Positions 1-6,257 of a stretch of DNA of 6,257 nucleotides are shown here, one piece after another (within the stretch, counting starts at the first letter, position 1; every line of letters begins with the position of its first letter). Position numbers and translations under genes: made by a program. Where the stretch lies: the NCBI GenBank assembly GCA_030619215.1, contig JAUXBV010000216.1, positions 1 to 6,257 of the forward strand, in the 5' to 3' direction. Under the pieces are notes generated by a model, which was given only the letters and a program-made list of their open reading frames with translations, was not told where the DNA came from and made no database searches. Source of the stretch: Fibrobacterota bacterium (lineage in GTDB: Bacteria > Fibrobacterota > Chitinivibrionia > Chitinivibrionales > JANQEN01).

Positions 1-1623
1 ACATCGATTTGTGAAGACCGATACGGTTTTCTCTGGGTTGGGACAGAGTGCGGGCTCAATAAATTTAACAAAGAGAAAAATCGGTTTACCCGATATTATA
101 CCTATCCTGATAATCCAAACAGCTTAAGCCATAATACAATACGGGCGGTTTATGAGGATAAATCCGGCACGCTTTGGATCGGCACCTATGGTGGCGGCCT
201 TAATGAATATGACCGTAAGAAGGATCGATTCTTCTGTTATAAAAATATACCCGATGATCCTTTCAGTCTGAGCGATGACCGTGTTTTATCCATTTATGAA
301 GATAGATCGGGTATGCTTTGGGTAGGAACCGAAGGTGGAGGGCTTAATAAGTATGATCGTGAAAATGAAGTATTTATTCATTATAAATATGAGCCGGATG
401 ATCCCAATAGCCTCAGTGAAAGTTATGTTAATTGTATTTATGAAGATGAGTTCGGTACTCTATGGATAGGAACCAATGATGGAGGACTAAATATATTTGA
501 CCGGGGAAAACTTAAATTTATAAGTTTTAAACACGATCCGGATAAGCTTAAAAGTTTAAGCATTAATAGAATCGAAGCTATATATGAAGATAATGATGAG
601 GGGCTATGGTTTGGAACCCGTGGCGGAGGCATCAATTTATTTAATAGAGCAACGCAAAGATTTATTCATTATAAATCTCTAACTAATAATCCAAATAGCC
701 TCAGCTATAATGCTGTCAGGCCTATATATGAAGACACCTCCGGTATCCTCTGGATAGGAACCGATGGTGGAGGACTTAATAAATTTGATAGGGAAAAGGG
801 AATATACACCCATTATAAGCATGACCCAAATAATCAAAAGAGTATAAGTGGCAATAGTGTCTTTGCAATTTGTGAAGATAGATTAGGAGTATTTTGGGTA
901 GGAATCCATGGTGGAGGACTGAATAAACTTAATAAGAAATGGGGAATATTCACCCATTACAGGCACGATCCGGATAATGCTCAAAGCCTGGGAGATGATA
1001 GAATAAGGGCTATGCTTGTAGATAGATCCGGAGTACTCTGGATAGGAACCAATGGCGGAGGTCTTGACAGATTCGATCGTGAAAAGAAAGTTTTTACCCA
1101 TTATAAAAATGATCCGAACGATCCTCATAGCTTGAGTAATGATAGAATCTTCTGTATATATGAAGATCGCGCCGGTTACCTATGGATTGGAACTTTCGGA
1201 GGAGGACTTAATAAGTTTGATAGGGGAAGGAAGCGGTTCACCCATTACAAAACCGACACCAGTGATATTAACAGTATAAGCAAAAATTTCATAATATCAC
1301 TTTACGAAGACAGAGAGAGAATAATGTGGATTGGAACGGTACATGGAGGATTAAATAAGTTTGACCGGTCAAAAGGAATATTTACACGATACACAACGAA
1401 AGACGGTTTACCTGATGATTTAATTTATGACATAATACCGGATAACAGGGGCTATCTCTGGATGAGCACCAACAGGGGATTATCCCGGTTTGATCCCAAA
1501 ATAGAGGAGTTTAAAAATTTCGATGTAAAGGATGGACTGCAGAGCAATGAATTTAATACAGGGACAGGCTTTATAAGCAGCAGAACCGGCGAGATGTTTT
1601 TTGGCGGCATCAACGGTTTTAAC
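1..1623 (+). repeat. Coding tandem repeat: Reg_prop blade array of gene 1
   Basis: Twelve blades are visible. The conserved W codons (or the aromatic equivalent) start at 34, 175, 319, 463, 607, 751, 895, 1039, 1183, 1327, 1459 and 1597. From 175 to 1327 the spacing is exactly 144 bases (48 residues) eight times in a row; the flanking spacings are 141, 132 and 138. Most blades read LWIGT or LWVGT, then GGGLNKF, then FTHYK and a DP-rich loop ending SLS or SIS. Divergent blades are the seventh (FWVGIHGGG, T to I), the eleventh (LWMSTNRGLSRF) and the last (MFFGGINGF). Blades share short identical DNA runs, for example CTCTGGATAGGAACC at 748-762 and 1036-1050. Confidence 0.93.
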
Positions 1624-3420
1624 TCATTCTTTCCGGACAGTATTATGGATAACCCGTTTGTACCGCCGATTGCCATTACCTCTTTCCAGTTATTCAACAA
1701 ACCGGTGCCGGTGGGTAAATTGACAGACGGGCGTACAATTCTTGAAAAGTCAATAACGGCGACAAAAGAGATAACCCTGTCATATACCGATAATGTTTTT
1801 TCATTTGAATTCGCCGCATTGCATTATGTGTCGCCGGAAAGAAACAGGTACGCCTATAAAATGATAGGGCTTGAGAAAGAGTGGAACTATGTCGGCAACA
1901 GGCGTTTTGTCACCTATACAGGCCTTCCCCCGGGAGAGTATACTTTCAGGGTTATGGGCTCGAATAACGATGGTGTCTGGAATGAAAGGGGAACTTCACT
2001 CAAGATAACCATTATCCCGCCGTTTTGGAATACCTGGTGGTTCTATATTCTCTGTATAATATCAGGAGTGTTAATAATTATAGCAATATTTGCCTATCAG
2101 ATGAATCGCCTGAAAAAACAAAAAGAGGAAGAGGAGCGGCGCAGGGTGACAGGAATATTCAGCCAGGTTTTAGAGCAGGGCAATGCTGCTGTTTATCGCA
2201 GAAATTTTGATGTTGAAAATTATGAGTATATGGGCGAAGGAATTAAGGATATTACCGGTTATGATCCAGGTGACTTTACCCGTTCATTCTGGTTTAAGAT
2301 TGTTATGGATATTGAAATGGGTGGAGACTTAAAAGGTTTATCCATGGGTGACGTTTTTCAGCAAGTCCGGTATGGCAAGTTAGATCGCTGGGTCTCAGAT
2401 TTAAAGATCACTTCAAAATCCGGTGAAATAAAGTGGGTCAGGGACATGACAACTGCTTTACGTGATGAGGATGGAGTCTGCCATGCGATTTTTGGTATTG
2501 TTTTCGACATTACTGACCGAAAGCTTGCAGAGCAGGAACTTGCCCGTACTTCCGGGGAACTTCGTAAGAAATCGGAAGACCTTCGTATTAGGTCTGAAGA
2601 GCTTACCATGAAAAACAAGGAGATGGAGAAAGACCTGGATATGGCCCGTGAGGTGCAGATGGCCCTGCTTTCCCAGAACTATCCGAAGAATTTTCCTGAA
2701 AATGTACCGGCCGGGGAAAGCGCGCTTGAGTTTTCTCATCGTTATATTCCCGCCAGTACGCTGGCCGGTGATTTTTTCGAAGTTTTTCCTGTTTCGGATC
2801 ATGAAGTCGGGATTATGATTTATGATGTGATGGGGCACGGGGTAAGGGCATCGCTGCTCACTGCCTATCTCCACGGGTTGATTGAGGAGATCATGCCGAC
2901 TGCCGGCGACCCTGTCGTATTTGTAAAGAGACTTAATGTCGGCCTGACTGCAGTGATGGAACAGTTTTTTACAGGGATGTTTGCAACGGCTTTCTACCTC
3001 GTGGCTGATATTAAGACCGGTACAATGCGTTATACGAATGCGGGTCATCCTACACCTTATATTATACGGCGAAATGGAGACGCCGTAACAAAGCTGCCTA
3101 CTGAAAAGAGGCATTCGGAGCCGGCCCTGGGCCTGTTCAAGGATTTCAAATACAGCGCCACTGAAAGCTCGATGAAGGATGACGATATCGTGTTCTTTTT
3201 TACCGATGGTATTTATGAAGTTGAGGGTGTTGACAGGGAACTTTTTGGTGAGGAACGCCTCATCAAAACAGTAAAAAGGCAGATGCATGATACTCCGGAA
3301 AAAATGCTGGATGCAATACTAAATGACATACAAAAGTTTGCAGGCAGTGACGATTTCAATGATGATGTCTGCATTGTAATGATGCATGTTAAGCGGGCTT
3401 TGGCAAAATTTACCTCATAA
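1..3420 (+). CDS. Propeller/Y_Y_Y/PAS transmembrane sensor with SpoIIE-type PP2C serine phosphatase output (5'-truncated)
   Basis: The reading frame is open from base 1 to the TAA at 3418-3420 (1,139 residues seen). The ATG at 313 lies inside a propeller blade (MLWVGTEGGG) and is not the start, which lies left of the window. Domains, numbered from the first visible codon: residues 1-540, eleven Reg_prop blades with the LWIGT/GGGLNKF signature plus a terminal FFGG blade; about 599-674, Y_Y_Y domain (YAYKMIGLE, then PPGEYTF); 679-700, a transmembrane helix beginning WWFY; about 718-846, a PAS-like domain ending DITDRK; about 841-890, a charged coiled coil; about 905-1132, a PP2C phosphatase of the SpoIIE/RsbU kind. 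Expected metal-binding acidic residues are present: D924 in AGDFFE, D942 in DVMGHG, D1069 in FTDGIYE, and D1121/D1122 in DDVCIV; TNAGHP is at 1012-1017. The enzyme looks active. Inferred role: extracellular sensing coupled to dephosphorylation of a phosphoserine protein, as in partner switching. Against gene 2, about 137 N-terminal residues (signal peptide, two blades) are missing. Partner and ligand are unknown. Confidence 0.96.
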   Translation, partial: TSICEDRYGFLWVGTECGLNKFNKEKNRFTRYYTYPDNPNSLSHNTIRAVYEDKSGTLWIGTYGGGLNEYDRKKDRFFCYKNIPDDPFSLSDDRVLSIYEDRSGMLWVGTEGGGLNKYDRENEVFIHYKYEPDDPNSLSESYVNCIYEDEFGTLWIGTNDGGLNIFDRGKLKFISFKHDPDKLKSLSINRIEAIYEDNDEGLWFGTRGGGINLFNRATQRFIHYKSLTNNPNSLSYNAVRPIYEDTSGILWIGTDGGGLNKFDREKGIYTHYKHDPNNQKSISGNSVFAICEDRLGVFWVGIHGGGLNKLNKKWGIFTHYRHDPDNAQSLGDDRIRAMLVDRSGVLWIGTNGGGLDRFDREKKVFTHYKNDPNDPHSLSNDRIFCIYEDRAGYLWIGTFGGGLNKFDRGRKRFTHYKTDTSDINSISKNFIISLYEDRERIMWIGTVHGGLNKFDRSKGIFTRYTTKDGLPDDLIYDIIPDNRGYLWMSTNRGLSRFDPKIEEFKNFDVKDGLQSNEFNTGTGFISSRTGEMFFGGINGFNSFFPDSIMDNPFVPPIAITSFQLFNKPVPVGKLTDGRTILEKSITATKEITLSYTDNVFSFEFAALHYVSPERNRYAYKMIGLEKEWNYVGNRRFVTYTGLPPGEYTFRVMGSNNDGVWNERGTSLKITIIPPFWNTWWFYILCIISGVLIIIAIFAYQMNRLKKQKEEEERRRVTGIFSQVLEQGNAAVYRRNFDVENYEYMGEGIKDITGYDPGDFTRSFWFKIVMDIEMGGDLKGLSMGDVFQQVRYGKLDRWVSDLKITSKSGEIKWVRDMTTALRDEDGVCHAIFGIVFDITDRKLAEQELARTSGELRKKSEDLRIRSEELTMKNKEMEKDLDMAREVQMALLSQNYPKNFPENVPAGESALEFSHRYIPASTLAGDFFEVFPVSDHEVGIMIYDVMGHGVRASLLTAYLHGLIEEIMPTAGDPVVFVKRLNVGLTAVMEQFFTGMFATAFYLVADIKTGTMRYTNAGHPTPYIIRRNGDAVTKLPTEKRHSEPALGLFKDFKYSATESSMKDDDIVFFFTDGIYEVEGVDRELFGEERLIKTVKRQMHDTPEKMLDAILNDIQKFAGSDDFNDDVCIVMMHVKRALAKFTS

Positions 3421-3426
3421 TTTTTT

Positions 3427-3470
3427 ATTGTTTTTTAAACAATCCTTTGAAATTTGAAATTATTTTTTTT
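3427..3470 (+). terminator. Possible weak terminator after gene 1
   Basis: Seven bases after the stop codon begins a perfect 7-bp inverted repeat, ATTGTTT (3427-3433) with AAACAAT (3437-3443), around a three-base T loop. It has only one G-C pair. The eight-T tract (3463-3470) lies about 19 bases beyond the stem rather than directly after it, so this is not a canonical intrinsic terminator. Gene 1 transcripts may read into gene 2. Confidence 0.22.
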
Positions 3471-3553
3471 AGCGGATAATATTATTATTGAATACTTAAC
3501 AAATAAAGATTGTATTTTCAGAACAGGCAATAATAATTAAGCATATTTACCAG

Positions 3554-3582
3554 TTGTTGAATTCTAGACATTATGCTACAAT
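3554..3582 (+). promoter_or_regulatory. Predicted sigma70-type promoter with extended -10 for gene 2
   Basis: TTGTTG (3554-3559) and TACAAT (3577-3582) are separated by 17 bases. The -10 matches TATAAT at five of six positions and is preceded by TG-C (3574-3576), the extended -10 signature; the -35 matches only its TTG. Transcription would begin near 3589, leaving a leader of about 38 bases before the ATG at 3627. I saw no good Bacteroidota-type TAnnTTTG box. The background is AT-rich, so a chance match is possible. Confidence 0.45.
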
Positions 3583-3623
3583 AAATAAAATATTGTAAAA
3601 ATTATTTGTCATACCATTATTAA

Positions 3624-3658
3624 ATTATGACTTCACATAATGTAAAACTTCATATAAT
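3624..3658 (+). promoter_or_regulatory. Small repeats over the gene 2 start codon (possible translation control)
   Basis: ATTATG (3624-3629), which contains the start codon, is perfectly complementary to CATAAT (3636-3641) across a six-base loop. In addition ACTTCACATAAT (3630-3641) recurs with one mismatch as ACTTCATATAAT (3647-3658), 17 bases later, inside the signal-peptide codons. No Shine-Dalgarno sequence is visible upstream. The hairpin is short with one G-C pair, so function is speculative. Confidence 0.15.
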
Positions 3659-6257
3659 CTGTTTATTATCTGTCAGCATTCTGTTTAACCTTCAGGCTCA
3701 GTGGAAAGATATCAAATTCCGCCACCTTTCCAGTGAAGATGGTATGTCGCAGAACGGCGGGTATTGTATAGTGCAGGACAATAACGGATTTATCCTCATT
3801 GGCACTGAAGCCGGACTAAATAAATATGGCGGCTATAATTTTACCGTATATGACTTCGATGCTAAAGATTCCAACAGCTTAAGTAATAATACAATACTTT
3901 CAATCTATAAAGATCATAATGGCATAGTATGGGTAGGGACTGAAAATGGATTAAACAGATTTGACTCCGAAAAAGAACGCTTTAAAAGATACCTGAACAA
4001 TCCTGATAATCCAAAGAGTATAAGTCATAATAGAATTTATTCAATTTGTGAGGGCAATGATGGTCATCTCTGGATTGGGACGGAAAACGGATTGAATAAA
4101 TTTGTTCAACAGGAAAATAGATTTATTCACTATTATCATTATCCTGATAATCCAAAAAGCTTAAGTCACAATAATGTACGGTCAGTTTTTAGAAGTAAGT
4201 CAGGCATTCTGTGGGTTGGCACCTATGGAGGCGGTTTAAACAAGTTTGATCATGAAAAGGAGCAATTTACCTGTTACAAAAATGTACCTGACGACCCAAC
4301 CAGCTTAAGTAATAACTATGTTTTATCCGTTTATGAAGATAATGCAGGGGTTGTCTGGGTAGGAACAGACAGGGGCGGACTTAATAAATTTAATATAGAG
4401 AAAGAGACCTTTACCCGCTATCAAAACATACCGGATGATCCGAACAGTATAAGTGATAATCAGATCAATGATATCTATGAGGACCGGTCAGGAACCCTGT
4501 GGATAGGAACCGGCATTGGCGGGCTTAATGTCTTTAATCGTGAGAAAGGGGAGTTCTTCTGTTATCAAAACAGGCCGGATGATCCTAATAGTTTAAGTTT
4601 TGATAGAGTTCTTTCAATATTTGAGGATAATAACGGAGGTATGTGGTTTGGAACGCGTGGCGGCGGAGTAAATATTTACTATAGGGAAACACATAAGTTT
4701 GCCCATTACAAGCCGGATCCTGATAATCCTCACAGCTTGAGTAATAAAATGATCTGGAGGATTTGTGAAGATAGAGAAGGTATAATCTGGATAGGGACTG
4801 ATAATGGAGGATTGAATAAGTTTGATCGTAAGAAAAATATATTTACCCACTATTTACATGACCCTGGGAACCCTAACAGCATAAGTTATGATAGGGTTTT
4901 AGAAATTTGTGAAGACTCATCAGGGATATTGTGGCTGGGAACCAACGGGGGCGGGCTTAATAAATTTGACCCCAAAACTGAACGCTTTACTCATTACAAA
5001 CATGATCCGGATGATTCCAACAGCTTATGTGATAATAGAATTATTGCCCTGATGATGGATCGTTTCGGCATACTCTGGATTGGAACAAGAGGAGGTGGAT
5101 TTAATACATTTGATCCTAAAACCGAGCATTTTACTTTTTATAAACATGATCCCGATGACTCAAACAGTATAAGTAATGATAGAATTTATTTCTTTCATGA
5201 GTACCGGGAATCCTATATATGGATAGGAACTTTTTCAGGGCTTAATAAGTTTGATAGAAAAACAAAACGATTTACCCGTTTCTACTCAGATCCGGTCGAT
5301 CCCTATTCCCTGAGTGATAATACGATATATTCTTTTTGTGAAGATAAAACAGGCACTATGTGGTTTGGTGGAGGTAATAGCGGGCTGAACAGATATAATT
5401 CTTCAGATAATACTTTTACTCATTATACTAAAAAAGATGGTTTAGCGGATAATGTTATTTATACGATGCTTGAAGATGATAATGGCAATCTTTGGCTAAG
5501 TACTAATAGAGGCTTATCATGTTTTAATCCGAAAACAGGGGAATGTAATAATTATGATATAAAAGATGGTTTACAGAGTAATGAATTTAATACACTGGCT
5601 GCATTAAAGAGCAGAAGTGGTGAGCTGTTTTTCGGAGGGGTTAATGGATTTAATATATTTCATCCTGACAGCCTTAAAGAAAACCCGTACATACCTCCGG
5701 TAAAAATTACGTCATTCCAGATTTTTAATAAAACAGTGCCCATAGGAGAGATGCCGGACGGGCGCACTATTCTTAAGAAGTCAATTACGGAAGCCGATGA
5801 AATCGTACTTTCCTATAAGGATAATGTTTTTTCATTTGAGTTTGTGGCACTGCATTTTATATCACCGGATAAAAACCAGTATGCTTATATGATGGAAGGG
5901 CTTGAGGAGGACTGGAACTACGTGGGTACCAGGCGTTTTGTGTCCTATACCGGTATTCCACCCGGGAATTATACCTTCAGGGTCAAGGGCTCAAATAACG
6001 ATGGGGTCTGGAATGAAGAAGGTACTTCGTTGAAGATAAAGATAGTCCCTCCGTTTTGGAAAACCTGGTGGTTTTATTCTTTGTGTGTTGTTTTTATCGC
6101 TTTATTACTTGGTGCAGTTTTTGTCTATCAGATAAACCGGGTCAAGAGACAAAAGGAGCAAGAGGTACAGCGCAGGGCCATGGAGATTTACAGCCGTGTT
6201 TTTGAGCAGGGAACTGCTGCGGTATATCGCAGGCAAATTGATTCTGATAACTATGAA
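3627..6257 (+). CDS. Propeller/Y_Y_Y transmembrane sensor, paralogue of the upstream gene (3'-truncated)
   Basis: Open for 877 codons from ATG 3627 to the window edge. An in-frame TAA at 3621 lies just upstream, so this is the earliest possible ATG, and it gives a good signal peptide: a basic/polar start, hydrophobic IICLLSVSILF, and a likely cut after LQA (residue 24) before QW. Residues about 27-675 hold 14 Reg_prop blades, the number for two seven-bladed propellers. The first carries FILIGT instead of the usual W and is preceded by LSSEDGMSQN, typical of the N-terminus of hybrid two-component sensors. The Y_Y_Y domain is about 734-809 (YAYMMEGLE, PPGNYTF), and the membrane helix about 814-836 (WWFYSLC onward). 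A basic linker and the opening of a PAS-like domain (FEQGTAAVYRR) follow. The output domain is outside the window; a SpoIIE-type phosphatase as in gene 1 is the simplest guess, because similarity continues to the last base, but a kinase cannot be excluded. No Shine-Dalgarno sequence precedes the start. Same strand as gene 1, 206 bases downstream, probably with its own promoter. Confidence 0.95.
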   Translation, partial: MTSHNVKLHIICLLSVSILFNLQAQWKDIKFRHLSSEDGMSQNGGYCIVQDNNGFILIGTEAGLNKYGGYNFTVYDFDAKDSNSLSNNTILSIYKDHNGIVWVGTENGLNRFDSEKERFKRYLNNPDNPKSISHNRIYSICEGNDGHLWIGTENGLNKFVQQENRFIHYYHYPDNPKSLSHNNVRSVFRSKSGILWVGTYGGGLNKFDHEKEQFTCYKNVPDDPTSLSNNYVLSVYEDNAGVVWVGTDRGGLNKFNIEKETFTRYQNIPDDPNSISDNQINDIYEDRSGTLWIGTGIGGLNVFNREKGEFFCYQNRPDDPNSLSFDRVLSIFEDNNGGMWFGTRGGGVNIYYRETHKFAHYKPDPDNPHSLSNKMIWRICEDREGIIWIGTDNGGLNKFDRKKNIFTHYLHDPGNPNSISYDRVLEICEDSSGILWLGTNGGGLNKFDPKTERFTHYKHDPDDSNSLCDNRIIALMMDRFGILWIGTRGGGFNTFDPKTEHFTFYKHDPDDSNSISNDRIYFFHEYRESYIWIGTFSGLNKFDRKTKRFTRFYSDPVDPYSLSDNTIYSFCEDKTGTMWFGGGNSGLNRYNSSDNTFTHYTKKDGLADNVIYTMLEDDNGNLWLSTNRGLSCFNPKTGECNNYDIKDGLQSNEFNTLAALKSRSGELFFGGVNGFNIFHPDSLKENPYIPPVKITSFQIFNKTVPIGEMPDGRTILKKSITEADEIVLSYKDNVFSFEFVALHFISPDKNQYAYMMEGLEEDWNYVGTRRFVSYTGIPPGNYTFRVKGSNNDGVWNEEGTSLKIKIVPPFWKTWWFYSLCVVFIALLLGAVFVYQINRVKRQKEQEVQRRAMEIYSRVFEQGTAAVYRRQIDSDNYE
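3717..5655 (+). repeat. Coding tandem repeat: complete 14-blade Reg_prop array of gene 2
   Basis: The W codons or their equivalents start at 3795 (L instead of W), 3930, 4071, 4212, 4356, 4500, 4644, 4788, 4932, 5076, 5220, 5361, 5493 and 5628 (F instead of W). The spacing is exactly 144 bases for seven consecutive intervals from 4212 to 5220; elsewhere it is 132 to 141. Fourteen blades fit two seven-bladed propellers, as known for the periplasmic part of Bacteroides hybrid two-component sensors. The third to fourteenth blades correspond one to one with the twelve blades visible in gene 1, including the shared 132-base spacing before the STNRGLS blade. Confidence 0.93.

Larger units (their letters stand above)
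3421..3626. other. AT-rich intergenic spacer between the paralogues
   Basis: These 206 bases contain no credible open reading frame on either strand and no tRNA-like or other structured RNA that I recognise. The spacer is far more AT-rich than the genes. It holds a weak hairpin next to the gene 1 stop, a tandem TTTGAAA heptamer (3446-3459), a T tract (3463-3470), a 10-base inverted pair ATTATTATTG / CAATAATAAT (3481-3490 and 3528-3537, low complexity), and a sigma70-like promoter near its right end. Confidence 0.8.

Noticed and set aside
175..1329. CRISPR-like or non-coding satellite interpretation of the regular 144-base repeats
   Set aside because: The period is a multiple of three, the frame stays open, and the repeat encodes the Reg_prop blade consensus. 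There are no short identical repeats with unique spacers.
2025..2210. Short plus-strand frame across the membrane helix of gene 1
   Set aside because: It is an out-of-frame shadow within a well-supported gene, with no motif or ribosome site of its own.
2458..3288. 276-codon open frame on the minus strand
   Set aside because: It lies opposite the coiled-coil and phosphatase region of gene 1, whose motifs are unmistakable. Its translation shows no recognisable domain, so it is an antisense shadow.
313..3420. ATG at 313 as the start of gene 1
   Set aside because: It falls in the middle of a propeller blade just before the LWVGT motif, the frame is open back to base 1 with three clear blades upstream or across it, and a signal peptide would be expected first. 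The gene starts outside the window.
3421..3626. Small gene, RNA gene, insertion sequence or attachment site between the paralogues
   Set aside because: No open frame of useful length, no tRNA-like fold and no terminal inverted repeats with target duplications could be seen; the only repeats are short and AT-rich.
3627..3701. Lipoprotein signal for gene 2 because of Cys12
   Set aside because: The cysteine sits at the start of the hydrophobic stretch with no lipobox before it; an ordinary signal peptide ending LQA-Q fits better.
4614..4850. Minus-strand frame opposite the gene 2 propeller, and similar ones at 438-635, 883-1128 and 1452-1700
   Set aside because: They recur opposite the same repeated blade DNA and resemble one another for that reason; they are shadows of the tandem repeat.

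Overview
The window holds two long, tandem, same-strand genes and almost nothing else. Both encode large membrane sensors of one family. The first (1-3420) is cut by the left edge. The second (3627-6257) starts cleanly and is cut by the right edge. They are separated by 206 bases of very AT-rich, apparently non-coding DNA that carries a plausible promoter for the second gene.

Both proteins share one plan. A long extracytoplasmic array of two-component-regulator propeller repeats (Reg_prop; consensus about IYED-x-x-G-x-LWIGT-x-GGGLNKFDR, then FTHYK-x-DPDDPNSLS) is followed by a Y_Y_Y immunoglobulin-like domain and one transmembrane helix that opens with a WW pair. A short basic/acidic linker and a PAS-like domain come next. 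In gene 1 the output module is visible: a coiled coil leading into a SpoIIE/RsbU-type PP2C serine phosphatase, in the place where Bacteroides hybrid two-component sensors carry a histidine kinase. Gene 2 has a recognisable signal peptide and 14 blades, the number expected for two seven-bladed propellers. Its output domain lies beyond the window.

The two proteins align blade for blade. The first residue visible in gene 1 matches about residue 138 of gene 2, and the last residue of gene 2 matches residue 742 of the visible part of gene 1. They are therefore tandem paralogues. Gene 1 probably lacks about 137 residues (signal peptide and two blades) to the left, for a full length near 1,276 residues.

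The likely job is to sense an extracellular ligand and to respond by dephosphorylating a cytoplasmic anti-sigma-factor antagonist or similar phosphoserine partner. The ligand and partner cannot be read from the window, and no partner gene (RsbW- or RsbV-like) is present.

The organism is a Gram-negative-type bacterium with moderately low GC. Large Reg_prop/Y_Y_Y sensors are abundant in Bacteroidota and related FCB lineages, Acidobacteriota/Aminicenantes-like groups and some spirochaetes. The gene 2 start has no Shine-Dalgarno sequence, as is common in Bacteroidota, but the best promoter is sigma70-like rather than the Bacteroidota TAnnTTTG type. The phylum is left open.
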